A stretch of DNA of 13,084 nt from JBBITI01 sp037440885 (GCA_037440885.1 JBBITI010000069.1:1-13084); one strand, 5' to 3'. Positions 1-6,738 are shown, counted from the first letter of the stretch. Made by a program: numbers and translations. The notes: generated from the letters alone by a model not told the origin.

Positions 1-185
1 ATCACGATATCGGAAAATACTGCTAGTAACCTTTTGACCTCGATTCTCTACTCGATATCACTGCCCCGTTTTCCAAACCAAATACTGATCAGTTAACCAG
101 GATTGGCTAATTTGCCTATTCTGAAAAATATATAGAGAGAAGATATTCTTCGTGCAATCGACGAATTCGACAGCGGCAGTCGGGT

Positions 186-380
186 TTATTCAGTATTCAT
201 AATAACCACTACCCGGGTGATTTGCTTAAGAAATTCATAAGCGAGATTCCATTGATGAGTGTATCGTTTGCTTAATTCTCCCAGAATATAAGCTTCGTCT
301 AGCATGTGTTTATATCGGTTTTCATAATTTCGCTTTTCAATGTCTTGTAAAAGTATGTCAACCTGTTCGAAGATATCCAT
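186..380 (-). CDS. Small hypothetical protein (64 aa)
   Basis: A short open frame of 64 codons with an ATG start. The product is charged and probably helical, with a Glu/Asp/Lys/Arg-rich first half (residues 1-40) and several Tyr, and it has no signal peptide or membrane segment. The start is preceded on its own strand by an A-rich stretch containing AAAGAAAT, which is at best a weak ribosome binding site. I do not recognise the family. It is isolated: nothing is convincingly coding on either side, and it lies in a scaffold end separated from the rest by an N gap. Its residue composition looks more protein-like than that of other short frames nearby, which is the only reason to list it. It could equally be a chance frame in AT-rich DNA. 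Confidence 0.33.
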   Translation of the reverse strand: MDIFEQVDILLQDIEKRNYENRYKHMLDEAYILGELSKRYTHQWNLAYEFLKQITRVVVIMNTE

Positions 381-648
381 TAGATTTCTTTTTTTATGAT
401 TATGAATAAAGCCACATATTAATACTAAAGTACTACTTCATGACGTAAACATCAAGATTATTTATATTTACTTAAATACACAAAACCCCTCTGATGTTTC
501 TATGGTTATGAAACAAATGATGGCGAGTGATTAAAGACATGCCTGAATTTTTGCGGGTAACCAGCGTCAGTAGTAGAAGAGGTGTTTAGATGATCGGGGA
601 GTTGAATTGATCTTTGGTTTTGTTTTAACGAACCTAAGTTTTAAATAA

Positions 649-808
649 GCTGCAAGGAGAAAGAGAACCGCAGTCGTGGAAGATTGCGCCGTTCTTCTGA
701 AAAAATCTGCGGGATCTAAAAAGCTGTCCGCGGTATACCTGGACGGTTTCCAGTGTTTTGCATCCGGGGCATTGAACCAGGATATCACCTGGCAATGGGG
801 CAAATTTA
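649..808 (+). CDS. Possible partial CDS running into the N gap
   Basis: After a TAA at 646-648 one plus-strand frame stays open to the N run at 809. The first in-frame candidate start is GTG at 676, and no good ribosome binding site is positioned for it (AAGGAG at 655-660 is too far away). The encoded stretch ends with LDGFQCFASGALNQDITWQW, which has a globular-protein-like composition. I do not recognise it. After the gap, two frames remain open briefly (stops at about 845 and 880), so a gene could cross the gap. The opposite strand also carries an open frame at 567-803, and I cannot exclude that the region is non-coding. Confidence 0.2.
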
Positions 809-818
809 NNNNNNNNNN
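809..818. other. Assembly gap (10 N)
   Basis: A run of exactly ten N is a conventional filler for a scaffold join of unknown or estimated length. The sequence to its left (1-808) may therefore be linked to the rest only by read pairs. Any gene at this point is broken by the assembly. Confidence 0.97.
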
Positions 819-1098
819 GTGCGGTTTTGAAAAATATCCGGTTTAAAAAATGGTTTTTTAACAGTCTCGATAGTGTCTAGCATCAGGGCGACTCCGGTTA
901 ACTGATGTACCGAACGTTACGCTCAAGCTACTTTACTTCAGCTTACTTCATCATAACTAAATTTACTTACCTGCAAAATAGGCTCTTCGTACCTTTTTTC
1001 CCCGAAAAATCATCGAAAACAATAGTACTTTCGGTTATGCTTGAGGACCAGCATTTCGGAAAACAGAAAAAAAGCTGTCATGCTGGTTGCGGGTTGTT

Positions 1099-1254
1099 AT
1101 GTTGAAACAGAAGCGAAAGGATCGTGTTTCAAGAGAAAAACCTGTGACGGTGATTATACAGAACAGAGAATAGGCTGTACCTGTCTTTTCGTCTGCAATG
1201 ATCGGGTTCCTCGTCGTAATTATTGTAATCGGTGAGATTGCTTTTCCGCATTAA
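1099..1254 (+). pseudogene. Amber-interrupted small membrane ORF (remnant?)
   Basis: In one plus-strand frame an ATG at 1099 opens a basic stretch (MLKQKRKDRVSREKPVTVII). It is interrupted by a single TAG at 1171-1173 and then continues into a very hydrophobic segment (IGFLVVIIVIGEIAF) that ends with TAA at 1252-1254. A rho-independent terminator follows about 30 bases later. This arrangement suggests a short gene for a protein with a cytoplasmic basic part and one membrane helix, disabled by a nonsense change. There is no clear ribosome binding site, and an overlapping frame (1041-1235) is also open, so chance is possible. Stop-codon readthrough or pyrrolysine insertion is not supported by anything else in the window. 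Confidence 0.22.
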
Positions 1255-1282
1255 AGTTGTTACAGGGGTTGATCTGGCGTGG

Positions 1283-1324
1283 ATAAGGGGCGTCCCGGTT
1301 GACGTGGAACACCCCTTATTTTTT
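1283..1324 (+). terminator. Rho-independent terminator, plus strand
   Basis: ATAAGGGG at 1283-1290 pairs with CCCCTTAT at 1312-1319. An inner CGTC/GACG stem (1291-1294 with 1301-1304) closes the loop CCGGTT. A run of six T, partly overlapping the stem end, follows up to about 1324. Read on the minus strand the hairpin has no T run after it, so it is oriented to stop plus-strand transcription. It faces the convergent minus-strand gene that ends at 1353. Confidence 0.6.
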
Positions 1325-1352
1325 AATATTCCCGATGATTCAGGCTCATCAA

Positions 1353-1805
1353 TTACCGGCGAACCATGACCAGGGTATGGTTTCCTGATATTTTGATTTG
1401 TTTGCCTACCATGGTGGATAGTGGTTTGCCATCCCAGGTGGAGTTCTGCATATCGATGCTTGATGTTCCGAACGAGTAGGAACGGCCGAAGGCAAGTAAC
1501 TCGACGCTGTTAGTGGTAATAGAGACCGACTCCACGAGACGCCTGGGAAACTGAACGACGGCGGTTTCACCTTGATTGATCTGCGAGGGAACATTGATAC
1601 CGGGGAGAAAATTCAGTTGCAAAGCTGCAGTTCCTTTGGCGATGTCCAGGGTGCCACAATTACGATTGTTCACGGTAATCGTGACATCGTCGGCCAGAAT
1701 TACCGCAGCCGTTCCGACGACCCCAACCACGATTACGCCCAGGAGAACCAGGATAACGATAGCTATTTTAGCCATGCCTCGTTGTGCAGAGAGTAACCAT
1801 TTCAT
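1353..1805 (-). CDS. Membrane-anchored protein of unknown function (150 aa)
   Basis: The protein has a short basic N-terminus, one strongly hydrophobic segment (about residues 12-37) and a roughly 110-residue outer part rich in Thr, Val, Ser and Asn. That part looks beta-structured and carries a single Cys at residue 50. The likely topology is an N-terminal signal anchor with the C-terminal domain outside. I chose the ATG at 1805 because AAAGGAG lies seven bases upstream; a longer reading from 1856 has no such site. The gene is third in the minus-strand operon, 75 bases after the sodium-pump beta subunit, so co-transcription is likely. I do not recognise the family. An accessory role near the decarboxylase is only an inference from position. 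No terminator is apparent on this strand after its stop. Confidence 0.75.
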   Translation of the reverse strand: MKWLLSAQRGMAKIAIVILVLLGVIVVGVVGTAAVILADDVTITVNNRNCGTLDIAKGTAALQLNFLPGINVPSQINQGETAVVQFPRRLVESVSITTNSVELLAFGRSYSFGTSSIDMQNSTWDGKPLSTMVGKQIKISGNHTLVMVRR

Positions 1806-1812
1806 TGTGTTG

Positions 1813-1819
1813 CTCCTTT
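1813..1819 (-). promoter_or_regulatory. Ribosome binding site deciding the start at 1805
   Basis: AAAGGAG on the minus strand, with a seven-base spacer to the ATG. It selects the 150-residue form over an upstream in-frame start. Confidence 0.7.
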
Positions 1820-1880
1820 GGTACTTATTGATAGGACTAGCGCTATCGCTCTTCACAGCGAATTAGACGGTTCAGAGCAA

Positions 1881-3035
1881 CTATTTTAACATACCCAGAA
1901 ATAATCCCGCGGCAGCGGCGGTGCCGATTACGCCGGCTACGTTAGGCCCCATAGCATGCATAAGTAAAAAATTACGGGGGTTCGCCTTTTGCCCCATGCG
2001 CTGGACTACTCTGGCGGACATGGGAACTGCAGAGACTCCGGCGGCACCGATCATGGGATTGATCTTTACCTTAAGGAATAGATTCATAAATTTCGCGATG
2101 AGAACACCGCTGGCGGTCGCGGCGGCGAAAGCCACTACGCCCAGACCGAAGACTTTGATACTTTCAATTTTGAGAAAGCTCTCTGCACTCATAAAGCAGC
2201 CGACACAAATACCGACCATGATGGTGAGAATATTCATCAGGGCATTGGCGGCAGTTTCTGCCAGACGTTCGGTGACACCGCTTTCGCGCAGCAGGTTTCC
2301 CAGCATGAAGAGACCGATTAAAGGGGCGGATTTTGGTACCATCAGGATGATCACAATGGCGCCGATGATGGGAAACAGTATCTTTTCCAGTTTGGACACT
2401 TCCCGTAACTGAGGTTTCATATAAATGGCGCGCTCTTTTTTGGTAGTGAATAATTTGATAACGGGTGGCTGTATCAGCGGTACGCAGGCCATGTAAGTGT
2501 ATGCGGCGACGGCGGTGACACCGATAAGGTGCGGAGCCAGCGCCGAAGTCAGGAAAATAGTAGTGGGGCCGTCAGCCCCGCCGATGATACCGATAGAGGC
2601 AGCTTCCTGAATGTTAAAACCAAGAGCCAGGGCAGCAAAGAATACGATGTACACCCCGACCTGGGCAGCGGCACCAAGGATCAGGGTGCGGGGATTGGCA
2701 ATCAAGGGGCCGAAATCGGTTAATGCCCCCAATCCCAGGAATATGAAACAGGGAATCAATTCACCCCACATGATCCCGTAAGTAAAAACGCGGGCGATGA
2801 TTCCTACCGGTTCGCCACCGATGACGTAATAATCATAAGTCTGACCGTTGGCGACGGTTTCCATCAGCCCACCCAGGGGCAGGTTGACCAGTAACACACC
2901 AAAGCCGATCGGTACTAAAAGGAGCGGTTCGAACTTATATTTGATACCAAGAAAAAGGATGGTCAAGCCGATGAGAATCATTATCAGCGCGCCCGGGGTG
3001 AGTGCCAAAAAGCCGATATCCCAAGAGATGTTCAT
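1881..3035 (-). CDS. oadB: Sodium-pumping decarboxylase, beta subunit (OadB/GcdB/MmdB family)
   Basis: This is the integral-membrane beta subunit of a biotin-dependent Na+-translocating decarboxylase. In the family it decarboxylates carboxybiotin and exports Na+. The 384 residues match a full-length beta subunit and are almost entirely hydrophobic, with about nine to eleven helices. Family hallmarks visible are GLGALTDFGPLIANP (residues 101-115), the GGADGPT motif (152-158, with the aspartate required for Na+ transport in the Klebsiella enzyme), YMACVPLIQPPV (181-192), the segment around MVGICVGCFMSAE, and the C-terminal HAMGPNVAGVIG (360-371). The ATG at 3035 has AAGAAGGA upstream and follows the gamma-like gene by 22 bases. 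Sequence alone does not tell whether the substrate is oxaloacetate, glutaconyl-CoA or methylmalonyl-CoA, because the specificity subunit (carboxyltransferase) is absent from the window. The gene looks intact. Confidence 0.93.
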   Translation of the reverse strand: MNISWDIGFLALTPGALIMILIGLTILFLGIKYKFEPLLLVPIGFGVLLVNLPLGGLMETVANGQTYDYYVIGGEPVGIIARVFTYGIMWGELIPCFIFLGLGALTDFGPLIANPRTLILGAAAQVGVYIVFFAALALGFNIQEAASIGIIGGADGPTTIFLTSALAPHLIGVTAVAAYTYMACVPLIQPPVIKLFTTKKERAIYMKPQLREVSKLEKILFPIIGAIVIILMVPKSAPLIGLFMLGNLLRESGVTERLAETAANALMNILTIMVGICVGCFMSAESFLKIESIKVFGLGVVAFAAATASGVLIAKFMNLFLKVKINPMIGAAGVSAVPMSARVVQRMGQKANPRNFLLMHAMGPNVAGVIGTAAAAGLFLGMLK

Positions 3036-3057
3036 TTGCTGTTCCTTCTTATCCTTC

Positions 3058-3216
3058 TTAGACTTTGTTGTCCTTCTTTAGATCAGGTTGTTTTGTGGTG
3101 CGGTTCCGAAAGATTAAACCCACAAGCCAGATGATCACCGCCAGTATGATCAAAATAACGAAAACGAGCAACATACCGATTATCCCGGTTCTAATGGCAA
3201 AACCCCAGTCTACCAT
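3058..3216 (-). CDS. OadG-like gamma subunit of the sodium-pumping decarboxylase (52 aa)
   Basis: A 52-codon gene lies directly upstream of the beta subunit. Its product is a short N-terminus (MVDWGFAIRTG), one long hydrophobic helix (about residues 11-36, GIIGMLLVFVILIILAVIIW) and a basic, hydrophilic tail ending in KKDNKV. This single-span layout beside the beta subunit is typical of the small gamma (OadG/GcdD-type) subunit, which helps assemble and stabilise the complex. It is shorter than classical OadG (around 80 residues) and lacks the long cytoplasmic tail with metal-binding histidines. The ATG is preceded by GAGAGGAGACAGAA, a good ribosome binding site. It is the promoter-proximal gene of the operon. 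The call rests on topology and context; similarity at the residue level is too weak to be decisive. Confidence 0.72.
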   Translation of the reverse strand: MVDWGFAIRTGIIGMLLVFVILIILAVIIWLVGLIFRNRTTKQPDLKKDNKV

Positions 3217-3257
3217 TTCTGTCTCCTCTCGGTTCTACGGATGAATGATATTTGATG

Positions 3258-3296
3258 ATTAACGGTTAATAATACAAGGATCATTACTATCAGTAA
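3258..3296. promoter_or_regulatory. Paired inverted repeats in the operon leader (candidate operators)
   Basis: Two short palindromes lie just at and downstream of the predicted transcription start of the minus-strand operon: ATTAACGGTTAAT (3258-3270, perfect around a central G) and TTACT-ATC-AGTAA (3284-3296). Their position relative to the -10 element suits repressor binding. A third related element, GGTTA-N8-TAACC at 3475-3492, sits upstream of the divergent promoter. AT-rich DNA produces such repeats by chance, so function is unproven. Confidence 0.35.
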
Positions 3297-3301
3297 GGAT
3301 G

Positions 3302-3330
3302 ATTATATGATTATAGAAGAATCCATGCAA
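3302..3330 (-). promoter_or_regulatory. Sigma-70-type promoter for the decarboxylase operon
   Basis: On the minus strand TTGCAT (-35, 3325-3330) and TATAAT (-10, 3302-3307) are separated by 17 bases. Transcription would begin near 3295, giving a leader of about 80 bases before the gamma-like gene. A second TATAAT lies within the spacer. Confidence 0.6.
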
Positions 3331-3523
3331 GGAAAAAAATTGGTTATCTGAAAATTGAGATTCAAAGCATCGGCATTATTGTTGAAATCCATCAGCCACA
3401 AGATATTATGTCCTTATTAACACAAACGTGTCTCGGAGTCAGTTGCCGGTAAGGTGAAAACAGCCGGCTAAAATGGTTAACGTTTTGTAACCAGGATTAT
3501 AGGATGTGTGGTCGGCAAGGTTA

Positions 3524-3552
3524 TTGACCGTTAGTTTATGTTGTGTTATATT
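3524..3552 (+). promoter_or_regulatory. Sigma-70-type promoter for the solute-binding lipoprotein
   Basis: TTGACC (-35, 3524-3529) and TATATT (-10, 3547-3552) are separated by exactly 17 bases, each matching consensus at five of six positions. The start would fall near 3559, leaving a leader of about 57 bases. Confidence 0.62.
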
Positions 3553-3606
3553 GCAAGCGTCGAAATCAGGGACAGATAGCGACTAGGCTGCTGACTGATA
3601 TACAAA

Positions 3607-3612
3607 GGGAGG
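3607..3612 (+). promoter_or_regulatory. Ribosome binding site deciding the GTG start at 3617
   Basis: GGGAGG lies four bases before a GTG. The tempting ATG at 3615 overlaps it (ATGTGA) and would be followed at once by TGA, so GTG must be the start. Confidence 0.75.
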
Positions 3613-3616
3613 AAAT

Positions 3617-5428
3617 GTGAAAAGTAGATTCTGGTTAGTGTTTTCTTGTTTGCTCGTCATCACTCTTCTTCTTGTCTCCTGCGGTAAAACGCCTGGTGTC
3701 ACAACGACGAGCCCGACAACCAAACCAACGGCCACTACCGCGGCAACGACCACTACCGTGCAGGTTCCGTCCGACAAGCCGCAATACGGCGGTACGCTCA
3801 CACGTATCCTGGGATCGGATTCGGGCATCTTTGATCCGGTGACGCAAGGCCAGCTCATCGGTCCGGCTTGTGCATGGTTTGTCAATGAACAATGGATTTG
3901 CTACGACTGGACGAAGGGCTTATTCGGTACCGGTGCGACGGACTGGATGAACCCGGGGTCCGGGCTTGATGATTTCGGGCCGTATCTGGCCGAGACAGTG
4001 GAATATCCTGAACCGGGGAAGATCGTGATGAAGGTCCGGCAGGGTGTCCGCTACGGGCTGAATCCGAAATTCGAAGCCAGCCGCCTGGTTGCCGGACGAG
4101 TAATGACTGCCGACGACTGGGTGAAGAATGTCGACAAATTTATCAATCATCCCCGGGCGTTCGTGCGCATGGTCGAACCGGTTGCCGCTGCGAATACGGT
4201 CGTGGAAAAGACCGGGCCATGGGAAGTAACTTTTACGTGTAAAAAAGACTCGCTTCGGGCATGGCACTGGCTAGCCCACGGCGGCGGATATCATTTCCAG
4301 TTCCCGCCGGAGCTATGGGATAGATATCCTAATCTCCAGGACTGGAGAAACAGCGTCGGCACTGGTGCTTTTATGCTTGACGACTATGTTCCGAACAGCC
4401 AGATCACCCTGGTCAAGAATCCCAACTTCTGGGGAAAAAATCCTCTCGGACCGGGCAAAGATGACAAACTGCCCTACATTGATGGTATCAAGATGTTTTT
4501 CCTGCCCGATATTTCATCCCGGTTAGCCGCTCTGCGTACCGGAAGGGCAGATATTCTCGAAAACGTGGTGTCGGATGATGCGGTAAGCCTCAGGAGAACA
4601 TCCCCGGACCTGAAAAATGCCAAGTTCCTGCCGGGGACGGTGATGGTCGTTGGAATGCGAATTGATAGACCGGAACTCCCGTACAAAGACCAGAGGGTAC
4701 GACAAGCATTGAAGCTGGCATTGGACTACAAAGGAATGGCTCAGGTCATCTACGGGGGCGATGCCGAGATTCATGCCTATCCGATCAACAAGACTTTCAA
4801 ACGGGCTTATGCACCGATGGAAGAACTGCCGGCTGCGGTGCAGGAATTATATAGTTTTAAACCAGAAAAAGCACGCGCTTTGCTAAAAGAAGCCGGTTAT
4901 CCGAATGGTTTCAAATGTTCAATTGTCTGCAGTAACGACACTGTCGTCGTCGATGTCATGTCGACTTTCAAGGCGATGTGGGCGAATGTGGGTGTAGACC
5001 TTACTCTCGATATCAAGGAATTCGCTGTATACAATGCCATCTCATTCGGGAAGACGGCAACCGATATGATTTATTCCGGCTGCTTCGGTATATTCCCTTC
5101 TTATCTAAATATGGGTAACTTCACAGGAGTGGGAATAGCCAATCAGAGCCGCATTAATAACCCATATGGTTCCGAGCCAGAGATCACGAGAATATATGAA
5201 AAAGAACAGGCGATAGTTCTACAGGATCCGGCTGGTGCCGACAAGATTATCCGTACAGAACTGATTCCCTACGTCCTTGAAAAAGTTTATTACATACCGT
5301 CGCCGGTTCCTTACCAGTACCAGTTCTGGTGGCCCTGGGTGAAGAACTTCTACGGAGCTACCAATCCGCTGTTCTGGCAGTACTTCTGGGTTGATCAGAC
5401 TTTGAAAAAATCGATGACTGGCAGGTAA
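3617..5428 (+). CDS. ABC transporter substrate-binding lipoprotein, peptide/nickel type (SBP_bac_5 family)
   Basis: A 603-residue extracytoplasmic solute-binding protein of the family-5 (DppA/OppA/NikA-like) group. Residues 1-22 form a lipoprotein signal with lipobox LVSC (Cys22), followed by a Thr/Pro/Ala-rich tether (about 23-52). The binding domain starts near KPQYGGTLTRI (54-64). The segment VGTGAFMLDDYVPNSQITLV with the following NPNFWG (about 247-273) matches the family signature, and LRQALKLALDYK-like and AYPINKT-like blocks occur further on. The C-terminus is unusually rich in Trp/Tyr/Phe (WWPWVKNFYG and beyond). The GTG start has a strong ribosome binding site and its own promoter. 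No permease or ATPase gene is adjacent, so it is an orphan component, and the ligand cannot be told from the sequence. It ends in a strong terminator and is probably a single-gene transcript. Confidence 0.93.
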   Translation: MKSRFWLVFSCLLVITLLLVSCGKTPGVTTTSPTTKPTATTAATTTTVQVPSDKPQYGGTLTRILGSDSGIFDPVTQGQLIGPACAWFVNEQWICYDWTKGLFGTGATDWMNPGSGLDDFGPYLAETVEYPEPGKIVMKVRQGVRYGLNPKFEASRLVAGRVMTADDWVKNVDKFINHPRAFVRMVEPVAAANTVVEKTGPWEVTFTCKKDSLRAWHWLAHGGGYHFQFPPELWDRYPNLQDWRNSVGTGAFMLDDYVPNSQITLVKNPNFWGKNPLGPGKDDKLPYIDGIKMFFLPDISSRLAALRTGRADILENVVSDDAVSLRRTSPDLKNAKFLPGTVMVVGMRIDRPELPYKDQRVRQALKLALDYKGMAQVIYGGDAEIHAYPINKTFKRAYAPMEELPAAVQELYSFKPEKARALLKEAGYPNGFKCSIVCSNDTVVVDVMSTFKAMWANVGVDLTLDIKEFAVYNAISFGKTATDMIYSGCFGIFPSYLNMGNFTGVGIANQSRINNPYGSEPEITRIYEKEQAIVLQDPAGADKIIRTELIPYVLEKVYYIPSPVPYQYQFWWPWVKNFYGATNPLFWQYFWVDQTLKKSMTGR

Positions 5429-5446
5429 TACCAGAAAATTGACCTG

Positions 5447-5484
5447 AAAAGGACATCCATCATCAGGTGGATGTCCTTTTTTTT
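5447..5484 (+). terminator. Rho-independent terminator after the solute-binding protein
   Basis: AAAAGGACATCCA (5447-5459) pairs perfectly with TGGATGTCCTTTT (5468-5480) around an eight-base loop, and T residues continue to 5484. It lies 19 bases after the stop codon and is a textbook intrinsic terminator. Confidence 0.92.
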
Positions 5485-5559
5485 GGAAAGCGAAATATTA
5501 TTTAGTATTATTAAAGCCTCTGAAATCAGCAGGCTGTCGATATTGGAGGGTAAGGAGAA

Positions 5560-6192
5560 ATGAAAGTACTGGCAATCAACGGAAGTGCACGCAAGAAAGG
5601 GAACTCCGCTACCATGCTGAAATATGCTGAAAAAGGGGCGAAAGAAGCGGGTGCAGAAACAGGATTGGTCCACCTTTTCGATCTGGATTACAAAGGGTGC
5701 CGTGGGTGCCAGGCGTGTAAACTGATCGGGGGCAGGAGTTTCGGTCGCTGTGCCCGGAAAGATGACCTGACTCCGATACTCAGCGAGGCGATAGAATCAG
5801 ATGTATTACTTTTCGCTTCGCCGATCTATTTTAATGATGTTACCGGTATGTTGCGTTCTTTCTGGGAGCGTTTCTGGTTTCCGGCGATTACTTATACCAA
5901 AGAACGAAAATTGCTGTACCCAAGGCGGATCAAAGTAGGGATGATTTTTACCACTAACGCTCCCGACGGGTTCTATACCGATTATTATAACGGGTTAGTG
6001 CGTACTTCATCGTGGATAATCGGGGAAACCGAATACGTAAGCGCCGCAGAAACCTGGCAGTTTAATGATTATGCCAGGTATGCTGCAGATATGTTTGATG
6101 TGGAAGCGAGGAAGCGGCGCCGGAAAGAGATATTTCCGGAAGATTGCAAGAAAGCCTATGAAATGGGCAAACGGTTGGCATCGTCTGTTTAA
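5560..6192 (+). CDS. NAD(P)H-dependent FMN reductase / iron-sulfur flavoprotein-like
   Basis: A 210-residue flavodoxin-fold protein of the FMN_red family. The N-terminus MKVLAINGSARKKGNSATML (1-20) is the beta1 plus phosphate-binding loop (GSxRxxGNS) that holds FMN. Residues 47-64 carry four cysteines (C47, C50, C53, C64) in a CxxCxxC-x10-C arrangement followed by DDL. This resembles the [4Fe-4S] motif of iron-sulfur flavoproteins (Isf), although the last spacing is wider than in classical Isf. SPIYFNDVTG (about 88-97) is the second conserved FMN-loop region. It would move electrons between reduced nicotinamide or ferredoxin and an unknown acceptor in the cytoplasm. The ATG has GGAGGGTAAGGAG upstream. 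It starts 75 bases after a strong terminator, so it is probably a separate transcript. A small GCGAA/TTCGC hairpin at 6193-6209 directly follows the stop, too far from its T run to be a convincing terminator. Confidence 0.88.
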   Translation: MKVLAINGSARKKGNSATMLKYAEKGAKEAGAETGLVHLFDLDYKGCRGCQACKLIGGRSFGRCARKDDLTPILSEAIESDVLLFASPIYFNDVTGMLRSFWERFWFPAITYTKERKLLYPRRIKVGMIFTTNAPDGFYTDYYNGLVRTSSWIIGETEYVSAAETWQFNDYARYAADMFDVEARKRRRKEIFPEDCKKAYEMGKRLASSV

Positions 6193-6310
6193 GCGAATAA
6201 TGTGTTCGCGGATGCTGGTTTTTTATGATTGTGCGAGGTTGTATCAAGTTGACATAACTGTCGCTTTTAATTAATAGGTAATCTTGATCGCTGCCCGTAG
6301 TAAGAAGTAA

Positions 6311-6337
6311 AGGGCACTTCCACTTCAGAAATGCCCT
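6311..6337 (-). terminator. Hairpin between convergent genes (terminator candidate)
   Basis: AGGGCACTTC (6311-6320) pairs with GAAATGCCCT (6328-6337) around a seven-base loop, ten pairs including one mismatch-tolerant G-T/A-C position. On the minus strand it is followed by TTTACTTCTT, a moderately U-rich tail, so it most likely ends the DUF4870 transcript. It may also impede the convergent FMN-reductase transcript. Confidence 0.5.
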
Positions 6338-6390
6338 CTTACAGTATCTGTAGCTGTTGCTACCTTATTCAGTTCGTAAAAATAAGCGGT

Positions 6391-6738
6391 TTAAGCCTTG
6401 GGTTTTAACTGTTGTTCGGCGATATTCCCGGCAATGGGGACTTTGTATTTCTGTCCCTGGTAAGCCTTGATCATCAGGATAATCCACATGATAATGGCGA
6501 TGACCCAGATGACCCAGGCAAGAATCCAACCGATGACAGGAATAAAACTGAGGATAATGTTGACGATAGTGACCGCACCAAAGAAGATAATTGACTGGAC
6601 AGCGTGGAAACGAACAAGCTGATTTTCTTTTTCAATGATAATGAAGATAATCCCTGTTATCCACCACCCAAGATAACACAGCAAACCTGCCACGTTGGGT
6701 TGAAGTCCGGTACTGGTCTTTCCGGTTGAATCGCTCAT
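6391..6738 (-). CDS. DUF4870 (Tic20-like) small membrane protein
   Basis: A 115-residue membrane protein with three helices (about 17-36, 46-66 and 70-91). It shows the features of the DUF4870 family: N-terminal NVAGLLCYLGWWITGIIFII, a charged loop EKENQLVRFHAVQSI (36-50), IPVIGWI (66-72), and the final IMWIILMIKAYQGQKYKVPI (83-102) followed by a basic tail. The biochemical role of the family is unknown. I chose the ATG at 6738 because GGAGG lies five bases upstream; the TTG immediately before it would sit too close. It is preceded by a 140-base gap carrying a promoter candidate and followed by a hairpin, so it is probably monocistronic. Confidence 0.85.
   Translation of the reverse strand: MSDSTGKTSTGLQPNVAGLLCYLGWWITGIIFIIIEKENQLVRFHAVQSIIFFGAVTIVNIILSFIPVIGWILAWVIWVIAIIMWIILMIKAYQGQKYKVPIAGNIAEQQLKPKA

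Larger units (their letters stand above)
381..1281. other. Gene-poor region with scaffold gap
   Basis: This stretch contains no gene that I can support with confidence. It is AT-rich between 381 and 650, including a small palindrome AAGTACTACTT at 428-438. It is interrupted by ten N at 809-818 and holds only frame fragments with stops in all frames. The two fragments worth recording (649-808 and 1099-1254, both plus strand) are listed separately at low confidence. I see no tRNA, insertion-sequence ends or CRISPR-like repeats. Confidence 0.6.
3217..3616. other. Divergent intergenic region (400 bp)
   Basis: The region holds no gene. It contains the two outward-facing promoters (3302-3330 minus, 3524-3552 plus), the leader palindromes, GGTTA-N8-TAACC at 3475-3492, and a weak GCCGG/CCGGC repeat (about 3445-3469). 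It separates the decarboxylase operon from the solute-binding protein and is the likely control region for both. Confidence 0.6.

Noticed and set aside
567..803. Open frame of 78 codons on the minus strand next to the N gap
   Set aside because: It has no ribosome binding site and low-quality composition, especially in the second half. The opposite strand is at least as protein-like here.
1171..1173. In-frame TAG considered as a pyrrolysine codon
   Set aside because: No pyrrolysine machinery, methylamine methyltransferase or insertion context is visible. The host frame itself is doubtful, so a nonsense change is simpler.
1921..2412. 163-codon plus-strand frame opposite the beta subunit
   Set aside because: It is complementary to a well-conserved membrane protein, and its composition reflects the antisense of hydrophobic codons.
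6193..6209. GCGAA-N7-TTCGC hairpin after the FMN reductase as a terminator
   Set aside because: The stem has only five pairs, and the T run begins ten bases after the stem, too far for intrinsic termination.
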